DNA of 64,000 nucleotides. It comes from Luscinia megarhynchos. Lineage: Eukaryota; Chordata; Aves; Passeriformes; Turdidae. The notes under the pieces were generated by a model. That model ran no database searches, was not told where the DNA came from, and saw nothing but the letters and a program-made list of their open reading frames with translations. The stretch's first letter is position 1. Each line of letters starts with the position of its first letter. Where the stretch lies: contig CM067570.1 of assembly GCA_034336665.1 (NCBI GenBank), positions 26,555,002 to 26,619,001 of the forward strand, read 5' to 3'. A program made the position numbers and the translations under genes. This document shows positions 51,201-63,110 of this stretch, one piece after another.

Positions 51201-54171
51201 ACTACCCCTTACTGAGGCTTGGGAACTCAAAAATACTGGGCCTCAGACAGCATAACTGTGAAGAAATTCAAAGTAACTTACATGGATTTATTAGAAATAC
51301 CACAGTGGATCCATGTAAATTTGAGTACATTTACACAGAACACAACCTTATAACTAAATGTTGAGGATAAAAAGTGTAACTAAATTGAAAAAAAAAAATC
51401 TGCAATGTTATTTTCCAGTCAGAAAAGCACATCAGAACAATCAAGCATTTTACAGCTTCTGTGGTGAACAACAGCTGAAATAACTCATTTTCCATGCAAG
51501 TGCAATCAGCACTATTTTCAAACTGGCACATCCACCATGTAATCAGTCTTCAGACTCCCAACAGAAGGAGAGAAGCTTCTGAAGGAAGCAATACTTCCTA
51601 CTTCGCACACTTAAGCAAAATCAGTTGTGCCCTCACACTGTCAAATGGTTTTTATTCAGCATTTTATAAAACAATTTTTTAACTGCTCCAAAAGAGTAGA
51701 CATTTTCTTAATAGCAAAGTCTATACATTTTTGTACAAAAATTTCAAGACAATCACATTCTGAGAAAGAAAAGTACACAAATGATGCTTTTTTAAAGAGT
51801 TACAATTACTTGCTTATTTAAATGAGCAAAGGCAGAGAAAATATCTCTGAGTGCATATGCTTTAAAGTGAACGAGGGATTATTTTAGGAGACAAGGGGTG
51901 ACTACTGCACACAACCCATGTGTGGTAGATCCATCAAGGCTGTGGATACTGAGTTTATGCTGCCATTCAGCAGACAGTACTTTAGTTTCACAGGTGAGAC
52001 AGTGAGATGTGTGCTTAAGACACACAGTGGGCAGGTATTGGGGGTCACACAGTGCATTAAAAAGCTCAACCCTGTGGAACAGGTTTCAACTTTTCCTCCT
52101 ACTGACAATCCAGCTGGTACTGGGTTTTATTGTGCAGTACCCAATATCAAAGTTTACAATAAATAACTATTAAAATCACCAAAATGCCCCAAGTAGAGAC
52201 CACATCTAAAGATGTGCCTGAAAGTTACACTGGGACACAGACATAAGGGAGCTTCAGGGAACTTGGTCTACTGCCATCTGAAAAAACATCACACTATGAC
52301 TGTGAAAAGCAGAACTGTTTGTCAACACAACATCATGTGTTGAGTGTGCCTTTGTAACAGTGCAAGTGGGTGAGGTTCAAAGAATGGAGTACTTCCTGGG
52401 AATCTTTACCAGGAAGCAGCCCAGCAGAGGGATGTACACTCTGCATCACCCACTGGAGGAGGCACTGCATCCTTTAGAAAGGAAGCACTACGGCAGGGCC
52501 AGGCATGGCAGCAGCAATGGATCCTCCAGTCCAATTCCACTTCACTCCATCGTTGCCTTGGTGTGTGGACAGGAAGAGGATTAAGAACTCCCAGACTGCC
52601 ATCACCTAAGCAGTTTCACACTTCTCTCCCTCCTGAAAGTCCTACAAGAGCTGAACACAACCATGAAGAATATTTGTACAGCACAGAGATTAGACGTATT
52701 CCTTCCTATATAAAACTCCAATCCTTCTCCATCTAGAATGGAGAAATACTCTTGTCTTCTGCATTCAGATTCTTAAGAGGGGGATCAAAATGAGCAAAAA
52801 TGAAGGATAAAATCAATTTGCAAATGTAAATATAACTCTAGCCTCTTTTGAAGCTTTAATAGGAAGGAAGAGCAAAATTACCCAGGGGATCTTGGTCAGA
52901 CTCAGCCATGAGTGTAAATGAGATCTCATTCCCATGTGGTATTTCACATCACAAAGGAAAACACAGAGCTCTCACAGCCCTGAGACAGAAGGTTCCATGA
53001 AACAGTAATTTGTTCATCAAAGCAGCCTTTTCATAGCAATGGCATACAAATAATAAAATAACACCCAAAGTTTCAAAGCAAATTTCTCACGCTGGAACTT
53101 AGACTTTTTCACTGATGATTTAAATTATTTCGGCCTGGGCTTCAGCTGAAGTGCTTGCAGCAGCATTTTAGTTATGAAGGAATCTGAGTAAAACAAAGCA
53201 AAAATCAGTGTGGTTTTCTATTCTGCTAGTAAGTTTGGATAAAAGCAAGTAGGTGCTGGTGCAAATCTGGAACGCCTTCAGGGAACTCAGACAAACCCTT
53301 TGTTAAAGCAAACTGGAGTTTGCCTCAGTTTATTGGCATGGATCATTTAGTCCGAATTCATGTCTGCATTTACTTTCCTAGGAACAAACATGCATTTATT
53401 GCTGACACAGAGCCTCAGCAACTGATCTATGACTTGGCACCTCTGTTCCAAGTGCCTTTGAGATACCAAGAGCAAAGTTTGTTCCAGTAATAACTACATA
53501 ACCGTAAGACATGGTCTGAATATTTTACAGTCCACTAAAAAAAGTAACATCCCATTCGATGACAGAAAGTTGAATGGTAAACACTACCTGCATGCCATGT
53601 GGCCAAGCTACCATCTCTAGCCCAACCTCTCCTTTATTATCAGTCTTCTGTTTGTTTTAGCTTTGCAAAGTTATAGTGTGCTGATGCTATTTATTTTTCC
53701 ATTTTATTTCCTAAGATATTTGCTGCTTCAGTAGAAGAGGGGAGTGGCACACAGTAACTACAACCTATCTTCCTTGTTTTCAAGGTCTCCTGGCTTTCAC
53801 AGTTGGATCTGCATGGTGGGGGCTCTGCTCAACATCACCCCATAATTCTGGTCCTCAGTATGGACACCTGAAACTTTCACATGTAAGCAAATCCCTCAAC
53901 ATCCATAGCTGCAGATTTCAAACACACACACTGCCTGAGCTACCTCATGTCCACCTTGAACATCTATTAAATACTAAAATTTTCTCAGCCACCTCAGGAC
54001 AAAAGTACGTTACCATTTCTTCTCATGAGTTACCAAAGTCATGAACTTCAGAAGCCAGACGAGCAGCTCCAAGTGGATGTTCAGGAATACAGCACACCAT
54101 AAAAGCTGAAGATTAAAAGCAGAATTTCCAAATTTCAAAATAAGAGTGAGATGACTGGATCTTTTCACAGT

Positions 54172-54428
54172 GTCACATAGTGAGTAAGGTTGGATAGGAT
54201 GGCAGTAGGTCATTTGGACCAACCTCCCTGCTCAGGCAGGGTCATCCCAGAGCACATTGCACAGGATTGCATCCAGACAGTTCCTGAATATCTATCTCCA
54301 GGTATACTGAATGCCTCTCTGGGATACCTTTTCCAGTGCACAGTCACTCCCACAGTTAAGAAGCTCTTCCTTAATATAAAGTGGAACTTTCTGTGGTTAT
54401 GTTGCTGGTTGCTCTTTGGAGGTAGGGG
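54172..54428 (-). mobile_element. CR1 LINE fragment, minus orientation
   Basis: The plus strand reads as the reverse complement of the CR1 3' region: the word CCAACCTCCCTGCTCAGGCA, then GAGCACATTGCACAGGATTG, then TTCCAGTGCACAGTCACTCC, then AAGAAGCTCTTCCTTAA. It is diverged and truncated at about 255 bp. The local open frame at 54190-54435 is a by-product. Confidence 0.85.
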
Positions 54429-55661
54429 GTGTTAAACTGTAATTCGATTAACAGATATCTTTCTACCTTTGATTAACACAGACAGTTAATGATTTCTGGC
54501 CTGTCTCTTCATCTGCTGTATTTTTCACTTCAATTAACAGCAGATTCCTTCTCAAAGCTCTGTGATCAGTACTGGAAACTGAAAATGTCCAAAAACGTAG
54601 CACGTAAGAGTTCCTGAGGTCCTTTCCAGAAAAAAATCCCAAATGAGCAAAAGGCAAAGCCTTTTATGGAGTCTGGTACCAAATTTGTTTAAAGACAAAA
54701 TCCAACAAAACCAGCACACTCAGCAACAGCCCTTTCAAAGCAGCCCAGCTGCCAGCTGGCGGCAGCTCCAGAAGTTCCCCATGTCGGCAGAGGCCTGGAG
54801 AAGGAATGCAGCTCTGCAGGAGCCTCCATCCTGGGGAAGCACCCTCACCACACTGACTTTATAGACTGACACTACAAAATGAGCTCTCCTTGCCCAGGTC
54901 TTTTGGCACTGCAGAAAAACCAGTCCTTGGTATCACATGTTTGACCATTTCCCTCCATTGAACCACTTCTGCAGAGCTGGGCTCTGACTTCAGTTCAGTG
55001 AGGATGCACAGCCTGTTGGGTCAAGTTCAGTCCAGAATAAGTACCATACCATGGTACAAGATGTCTAGTTTTTGTCATCAGTAACACCAATCCTGAGGTT
55101 CTTCTTTTTTAATTCACAGAAATGTCTAATACAAGGCTAAGCAGCTCTCTAGATGGAAGAGGGTATTATTCACTTAACACAGTGATCAGTAGTTTAAAAG
55201 TGTGCTATTCAGTTTAACTAATGAGTTTACATTGCTGCATTCTTTTAAAATGAGGCAACAATGCTAATTACTAACCCTTTTGCAGTTTAATAGACCTTGC
55301 AACTACCAGGTGATCCCTCTTTTATTTAAAAGGTCCCTTGTTACAGCTTAAGAAATCATGTTTTGCTTTTTAGCAATTCTCTAAAATGCTGTGGAAGGCA
55401 CCACCATTCACTTACAGGCTGATGTTTAAAGGACCTGACACACAATTGCAATTATTACTTCCTGCACTCAGCGTCTCTCCGGAAATCCAACACTGGGACA
55501 GCAATTCAAAATTTCTAACATTTCCTTATCTGTAAGGTAATGCAGAAGATAATCATGGTTGTACACAGGTTAACTTCAGAGAGGGAGTCAGATGTTAAAA
55601 TGCCAATATATCAATCTCATCCCAGAAGCAAAGAAAAGAGAAACCCATCATTCTTTGTCAA

Positions 55662-56015
55662 GATATCACAGAATGGGTTAGGTTGAAAGGAACTACAGTG
55701 GGTGATCCAACCTCCCTGCTCAAACAGAGCCATTCCCAGAGCACACTGCACAGGATTAGGTCTGGACAGTTCTTGAATATCTCTAGTGAAAGAGATTCTG
55801 CATCCTCTCTGGGCAATCTGTTCCAGTGCTCAGTCACCACACAGTAAAGAAGTTCTTCCTCACGTTCAGGTGGAACTTTCCGTGCACCAGTTTCTGCCCA
55901 TTGCCTCCTGTCCATCGCTCGGCATCACCAAGAGGAGCCTGATCCACCCTCTCAGGACTCCCCCTTCAGATATTTATACACATTGACAAGGTCCCCTTTC
56001 AGTCATCTCTTCACT
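55662..56015 (-). mobile_element. CR1 LINE fragment, minus orientation
   Basis: It contains ATATCACAGAATGGGTTAGG, CCTCCCTGCTCAAACAGAGC, AAGAAGTTCTTCCTCACGTT, CAGGTGGAACTTTC and CATTGACAAGGTCCCCTTTC. These are successive words of the avian CR1 3' region in reverse complement. It is about 350 bp and the longest CR1 copy in the window. The open frames at 55658-55915 and 55786-55986 fall within it. Confidence 0.9.
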
Positions 56016-56114
56016 GCAATCCTCATTGTACTCATGGCACTGCAATGGATGAATTTACATACATGACCATCCTTTGCCAGATTATGCAACAGCAGAGTGA
56101 CTCCCCAGACTGCC

Positions 56115-56290
56115 AAATCGTGGAATCACAGAATGGTCTGGGTTGGAAGGGACCTTAAAGATCACACGGTTCCAACCCCCAAGCCACAGGTGGGAATATC
56201 AATCACTAGATGAGATTGCCCAGAGCCTCACCCGAACTGGCCCTGAACACCTGCAGGGATGTTAACCACATCCAAACAGCTCTCCTTGTT
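56115..56290 (-). mobile_element. CR1 LINE 3' end, minus orientation
   Basis: It starts AATCACAGAATGGTCTGGGT, then TGGAAGGGACCTTAAAGATC, the reverse complement of the CR1 terminus. It continues through GAGATTGCCCAGAGCCTCAC and CCCTGAACACCTGCAGGGAT. It lies only about 100 bp from the preceding CR1 fragment, in the same orientation, but both contain the 3' terminal segment and so are separate insertions. Confidence 0.9.
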
Positions 56291-59200
56291 CCTTAGTTTT
56301 GTAGGCTTACTTGCTTTACTACAAAATAAAGTACAACACTTCCTGTTATAGAGTACCCTTCATCCTGAAACACCCTGGTGGGCTCTGAGCCCTGTTCCAG
56401 AACAGTTAGAAGTTTCAGGACTGAGCACTCAGGGGAACGAATGGCAGCACACTGCTGCAGCGTACCCCATGGCTGGCTCTCATGCCATATTCTTGGCTAA
56501 GACATAGAACCAAACTCCTGCTCACATCAAAGTGCTACAAAACTGCCAGTATGTGTACAGGTCTGACAGGATCTTAGTTTGAAATATTTCTTCCCCAGAA
56601 ACTCAGCGACAGACACCCTGTTTCAGACATGTGAAGGGCTTGTGTTTTTCACATCAGGAAACGTTTGTGAGGCTACCAGCCATGCTATGATGAAGACCCA
56701 ACAGCACACAATTTGGATCATCTTGTATCAAAAAGCCCCATCTTCCTCCCCACCAGGGCTTCTTCCAACCACCACCTTCTGCTCTCTTCACAAGCTTACA
56801 GGCACTTTTCTTTCACAGCAGCTGCTTCTATTTGCCTCACACTTCAGATCTCTTCAGGGCAACTCTTGCCCCACCTGCAGTAGAGCTCTGTGAACCTAAC
56901 AGCACACATCTGGTCTTCTGACTCCCTTCTCCTGCTCTTTCCTTACATTTCAGACCCCGCTGCCTTTCTGCTAGCCAGATGAATTACCCAGTCCTTTTTT
57001 GCTTCCACTGTGTTTGTATACAATATAATTGGGTTATTGCAGAGGAAGAAACCCTCAAGAATTTTAACTAGAAATAGGTTTCCTTCTTTCATCCTAGTAA
57101 CAAATTATGTGCAGGACAAGGGAAACCTCAGTAGCTGTGGGAACATATGATGAAGCTTCTCTACACCTCAGAGCTGTACAATCTATCTGCACACCATCCC
57201 TTACCCCAACATATCCAGCTTAAAGACCACAAGACTCCAATTCTAACAACAAAGCACAACATCATGGCAGCACCTTAACAAGGCAGCCAATTCAGAACAA
57301 TTTCTAGCCAAAGCTAAGATATTAATGGAAAACAGAAAAGGCAACATTTCATTCAGACCTTGTCCTAAAGATCACTAAATCAAATTCTACACAGGCTAGT
57401 ATCACTGCAATAAGACAGTTATTCCCTCAGCTAGACAGAAATAAGAAGTCCCATAGTGATGACATTTTGGGACTCGCAGGTTTTGCACTGCTACACTAAA
57501 CCACAGTTTCTGAACACATTCCGACTGAGAAGTGCCACCACACCCAAACTGCATGTGCAACGGTTTGACTGCATTTAATTTTACACAGAGAACCATACAC
57601 AGCACTGTAATTTAGATACTAAAAGGGAATAACTTAAGTGTAGTGGAGAAGAGGAAGCCACAAGCTGGATGTGTGTAGGGCAGAACATACTCAAAGCTGG
57701 TTTTTTGTGTTACTAAGTAATTTAGTCTGAAACAACCATCCCAGTACGTGCTTGAGCTTCAAGTCATCCAGAGCCCAAATACTCTTTGTGGGCAGCTGTA
57801 CCTACCCAATAAGAAAGTCTCAAGTCTTGATTTGCCACTATGAACCACTCTTCTGCTGTGATGAAAGCCAAGTGTGACTGTTAGCATTCAGGCAGACACT
57901 CCGGGGTTGAACCTCCAGGGCAAGTGCACACATTTCTAAAAGAAATGAGCCAGGATCCTGAAGAACTATCCTCATTTGGAAATGTCTCAAAGCACCAACA
58001 ATATATTTGGTGGTATTCCAGGTAAGTCAGTCAAGCGCCATAAATTCTTGCATGGATTTTACACAAGGTTGGGCCAACAAACATCAGTCTACCTACCCCA
58101 AACAGAAAGTGTTTATTTTGAAATGCTGCCAGGCAGATTTGATTTCCCAGCACAGAAAGATAACTCAGTGAGACTGAGCTGTCAATACAACAGTGGCAGC
58201 AGTTTCTTGAATGCCAACTCAAAACACACCCACAACCTTCAAGGACAGTCACCTTACAAGAAATCATACTCACAGTTCACAAACAGATAACATTGCTCAA
58301 CTCCACCCAGGACATTAAACAGCATCAACCCTCTCAGAAACACAGTTCATGGTAACTGCGATTAATCAGGCTTAAGTTACTACTTCAATTAAAAAAAAAA
58401 AAAGAAAGAAAATAGTACAGACCTTCAGTCAAAAAAAATCAAATAAAATTGCACCAGTTCACACAGACCAAAATCTGACTAGCAGCACACTGGTATTCAC
58501 AAACAGGTGAGGCTCCTTTGCCATTTGAACTCTTATCTTTCCAACACTTGGGAGATTAGATTTAAATACTGGACACAGTAAACTGCCATAGACATTTTTT
58601 TCAGCCAGCAAACCACTCCAGAGAGTACTGAAAGGCCTATTATGAAGGCCAATCGCTATCCTTTTCTTGAATGACCACATGAAAATCAGTGACTGTTCCA
58701 CAATGGTTTGAAAGGGCCTTTTGTCTGAAGGAAAGGACAAGGAGTCACAAAGTATTGCAGATTCATTTTTAACTCATGGCTTTTGAAGAAACTGCAGAGC
58801 TTCAGTTAAAAGCAAACCAAGAAAAGAACAAGCTTTGAAAATGTTATGCCACAATCCTTTTTTACTATGTACATGCAGAGCATATTTTTAGTCTCTTTTG
58901 TATTATAAAAAGATGGGCTGGCTTTCTATATTATTGTTGTTTTACAAGAGAAGCTTAAAACACTTGCAGAGTTTTGACTTTATTCCCAAATCCTAATTAG
59001 GGTCTGCAGCACTATTGTATAAACAGAAAATCATCAGGAGCTTTTTCTGGTACAACATCTAGTAAAAGTGTAATTGTACTGGGATAATAAGTGAAACCAT
59101 TGTTACTGTTGCTTAATAATCACTTTAGTAATTGACCAAATTTGGCATTGCCCATAAAGCATAAGATGGCCAATTCAAAAGACTTCTTTTATATGGAGAA

Positions 59201-62200
59201 ACCAGTATTAGACTCTAATTTTGAAGTTTGTTTCTGAAGTCCCTCACAAAAAAAAAAGTTAATTACATCTGCCAACAACTTCCCAGAAGAAAAAAATGTT
59301 TTACTTCTCTGCCTACTCCAATGACACTTCAGTGCCCAGATTTTACAGGCACATACACACATTCAAAATGGGACTTGCACACATGGTTTCACTACAGTTT
59401 CTAAACAAGCTTCACATGGACAAACTTTCAGCAGGATGAGGACAGTGGAAGCTAATAACCTAAAATAGATTTCTTCTAACCCAGAACTAGGGAATTACTG
59501 CACTTCCATTCAGAAACAAGAGTTACAGCTGACAGGTTTGTCCTCTTCCCCTTAGGTTCCACCCACATACCATGAAACTAAACAGCCAAAAGTGTCAGCT
59601 TCCACTCCCCAGCTCCTTGCCACATCCCAAAATTTATATTCCTTGTGCTCCCACAATGAACACCAACACACTGAAACCAAACAATGTATTTTGCACGCAC
59701 CATTGTTCAAGGTGCCAGTTCTATTTAGCTCTTCTGACCACCTTATCAAATTACATCAGGCAAGGAGCTGGTCGTTGGCATGTTACAAGACTGTACAAGG
59801 GCCAAAATTTTTGCTGCAGGAAGCAGCCATGATATATGCCACTCCCATATATACATCGGAAGTAAAAGTCCTGCCATGACAAATATACCCCCAAGGTAAC
59901 TACACACCCCCTCATCTCCTGCTCTCCAAAACAAGAGCTTACTGTTCTGAGGATTGTAAAGAGACTCTTGTCAATGCAAAGTAGAAGCTAAACAATGCTG
60001 CACATCTTGAAGCTCAAGGTGCTCAGAAAACCACAGGGCATAGAGCTGTGACGTGCAAAGCCCCCTGCTAACCTCAGTGAAGTTCAGGATCCAAATTCTT
60101 TGAATCAATAATGATATGGAGTACTGCTTTCAAACAACTTTTAACAGGAGAAGGTGCCCAGTCCAAAATAAAGGTATACCACTACTGTTTCTTTTTACAC
60201 TAGAAGAAGAAAACTCTGAGAAAGCTGGTGATGCATCTGAGGAAGGAAGGCAGGAGAAACAGAGAAACTGAAGCATTAGAACAGTGCAGAAAAACACAGA
60301 GAGAGCAGCACCAGACAGAAGCCATATTTCTCAAGAGTAACATGGACAATAAAACCCTTGATACTAGCTACAAATCAACTACAATTAACTGTAATTTTTC
60401 TTCCCTAGATCTTCGTGCAAAGTCTCACTTCCCTTTGGTGTTCTGCTCCAAGTCATTACACAGCTTTACTTTTATCCTCCAGTGCACAGTGAAAAGTGGA
60501 GTTTGACCTTTCCTTTAGATTTGTAAAGTACCAGCAGATTGTTTTGAGAACATGACTGAGGTGGGGTTTTTCTGTATTCTGCATGACTAACATTGCTAAC
60601 AGTGTCTAAAGATGTCTAAGACGCGGCCTCTGAGAGCACACCAGGAAACAGTCCCTGAGAATGACAACAGAGGCCATGCATGGGGTGAAAATGTACAGTT
60701 TGCAGGAATTAATACCAAATGCAGGCTGTCTGCAACTGCTGACAGGCACAGGTTTAGTACTCCCATGATTGTTAGAGAAAAACTTGAAGAAAATATAAAA
60801 CACATTGTAGGCCACTGAAAACTTTGTACTTTCTCTTAAAAACAGGCCTGAATCAATTTCAGTTCCAGACAAGCACTTCCTTAAAATTCGGGAAACAGCA
60901 GGAAGGTGTCCTGACATAGCCTTGTTTCCTTTTCTTTCAGCAGGAAGGACTAGATAAGAATAACTGATCCACATTCAGAACCAAACCTCTTTCAACACAG
61001 AAAGATGCTTGTGTTCAATCTTTAGACTCATTACTGTATGCCAGACAAAACAATAATTCTCAAGTACATTTCTTCTCAGGCATCTGCCTGGGCATAAGGA
61101 CTGTGGAAACAGACCCTTCACTTAAGGATAACCCTGAGGACATTCTGAAGGGTACTTAGCTTAATTCATCTTAATCATAGCACTCTTTTATGCAGTAAAT
61201 TTCCTGAGTTGTGACCTTACCTCCTCACACAGTTATACAGCACCTGACACAGTACAAGCCTTATCTTGATTAGTGTCTCGTTACATTTAACAGATCCTGC
61301 TGTTCTCAAAGGGCCAAACTCCTTCCACTTCCCTAGCACAATTAGTGGGAGAACACTCACAGCCTAGTAGCAGCGTTCAGCTCCAGCAGTTTGTGATGGC
61401 GCCTCACTAAATTCATCAACCTGTTCTGACCTGGAAATCATTCTGCATTTGCACGGTTTGACTGCATTCACAGAAACAACTGTGGCAAGGGCACCGTGTC
61501 CTGCTCACAGCAGCTTGAGGACACTAGTTAGTGGCATTCAACAGGTTGCAATCCAGGATTTCTTTCATGGACAGTGCAAATAGATTCCTAGCTAACCTTA
61601 CATTCTACATGCAGCAGCCTTTTCCCCTTCCTGGGTAGAAAGTTTTTAGTTTACCTTCCTGAATCACCATGTTTTGAAAAATATAACTGCATCAAGATCT
61701 CAAAGAAACAAAAGAAAAACGCCTCTTACATACACTGGTATTTCAAATTTAAATGTTAACAAAAAAAAAATTCCCACAGAAGATCATTAGTTGCCTTGAA
61801 GCACATTTTCAAGCTGAAATCAACCAAATCAATCCAGTGGAATGTGACCTGGAATGAAACAGATGGATTTTCTGTGGTGCCTCTTAGTTCTCTTAGAGAA
61901 AACAAATCTGGTAGTACAAATGATTCACATCTCCAAGTGATGAGGCTGAGGGTGGGGAAGGAGCTTACACTATTAATTTACAGCTCAACAAAGGAGGCAT
62001 TGCATTCTGAGAGAGAATAAAAGAGTACTGCCAGCTGCCACTGCTTATCAACGACTTCCATACCTAATTTTTTTTAATGCATAGTAAAAAAGGCAACAAA
62101 AACTTAAAAAACCCAACAAACCCTAAACCAAGCACAAAATCAGTACCAAAAAACCCCCCCAATCATCTTGGCGGTCTTTTCCCTCGGCAGAGATAAAGAA

Positions 62201-62257
62201 GAACGCCAAACGGGTGGACTCATGCCGGAAGAGCAGCGGAGGCACCGCGAGCTCCGT

Positions 62258-62270
62258 GCCTACCTTGCGG
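62258..62270 (-). other. SPATS2L: Possible first-exon splice donor, distal in transcript order
   Basis: The minus strand reads CCGCAAG|GTAGGC, with the exon side ending at 62264. It is a fair donor and an alternative to the one at 62752. If used, transcription would begin within the central part of the CpG island. Confidence 0.35.
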
Positions 62271-62745
62271 CGCGGCGGCAGCGCTCCCAGCCGTGCCGGA
62301 GCCCCGGCGGCGGTTCGGGACCGAACGCTCCGCAGGCTCAGCGCGCCGGGCACGGGCGGCCACGCTCGGCGACACCCGGCTCCCCGGGCGCGCAGTTAAT
62401 CATTTATGGCCCAGGCTGTTACCGAATAGCCTTGAACAGCCCAGCCCTGCCCAGCCCCGCTTCGGCTCCGGAGCGGCGGACGAGGGGGAGCGGCGGCGAG
62501 CGGCTCCCCGGAGCTGCCGGAGCGGGTCCCCGGCGCACGCCAGGCGGGGTCCAGGGAACGGGGCCGGCCCGGCCGCGGTCCCCGCGCCGCCAGGAAGGGC
62601 CCACCCGCAGCCGGGGCTCGGCGCCGGGACCCGAGGCGACAGAGCAGCGGGTGGGGCACCGCGGCAGCCGCAGCCCTCGGCACCGAACTCCCGGCGGCCC
62701 CCCCGCCGCCCGCGCAGGTGCCGCTGAGGGGACGCGGCAGCGGCG

Positions 62746-62758
62746 CCTTACCTGGTAC
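62746..62758 (-). other. SPATS2L: Possible first-exon splice donor, near-consensus
   Basis: The minus strand reads TACCAG|GTAAGG, with the exon side ending at 62752. It is the best-matching donor in the CpG island and would end a noncoding first exon starting to its right. Confidence 0.45.
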
Positions 62759-62874
62759 GGCCGCGGCGGAGGCCGAGGAGGGGCTGGGGCCGGTGGCGGC
62801 CGTGGCACCGCCGCCCTCCCGCGGACACGCCTCGCGCCCCGCCCCGCGCGGCAGCACCGCCCCCGGCCCGCCCC

Positions 62875-62929
62875 GGGCTGGGCTCGGGGCCGGGGGCGCC
62901 GCCGGGCGGGAGCGGCGGGACGGGCCGGG
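62875..62929 (+). promoter_or_regulatory. Potential G-quadruplex cluster in the CpG island
   Basis: Two consecutive sets of four or more G-runs with short loops occur on the plus strand. The first, at 62875-62896, has runs of 3, 3, 4 and 5. The second, at about 62904-62929, has runs from GGGCGGG to CCGGGG. The plus strand is the template for SPATS2L, so the RNA would be C-rich here. Folding is inferred from the motif only. Confidence 0.6.
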
Positions 62930-63110
62930 GCGAGCCCGCCGGAGGCGCCGCTGCCGCAGCGCTGCGGGGCCGGGGCAGCTGTGCGGGGCGAGAGCGGCCC
63001 CCCGGCGCCAGGGGCTGGCTGCGGCCGCGGACACAGGATTTACTGTGCCCCGCTTGCCACGCACAGACAGAACACCCACGGCGCGCAAGGACAGCGCTGG
63101 GCCTCGTGTA

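Larger units (their letters stand above)
26773..62263 (-). other. SPATS2L: SPATS2L 5' intronic region, about 35 kb
   Basis: This region separates the start-codon exon from the CpG island. It may be one large intron or several introns with 5' untranslated exons, of which two possible ones lie at about 45 kb. It holds three solo LTRs, four truncated CR1 elements, microsatellites and one 18-bp tandem duplication, each listed separately. Open frames here (for example 46056-46520 and 56579-56893) show no recognisable domain. Confidence 0.7.
62160..63110 (-). promoter_or_regulatory. SPATS2L: CpG island, probable SPATS2L promoter and first-exon region
   Basis: Base composition switches abruptly from AT-rich to very GC- and CpG-rich over about 950 bp, with GC-box-like words (gggcggg, ccgccccg) and no TATA box recognised. 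A CCAAT word sits at the left edge, near 62158. It is the only CpG island in the window and lies upstream of the SPATS2L start-codon exon in the right orientation. Minus-strand donors inside it (at 62750-62752 and 62262-62264) could end first exons. Long open frames here, including 336 aa on the plus strand, come from the lack of A/T-rich stop codons. The start site was not determined, and bidirectional activity cannot be excluded. Confidence 0.85.

Noticed and set aside
61219..61330. Possible minus-strand donor GAG|GTAAGG
   Set aside because: No convincing acceptor with a pyrimidine tract lies within a normal exon length upstream.
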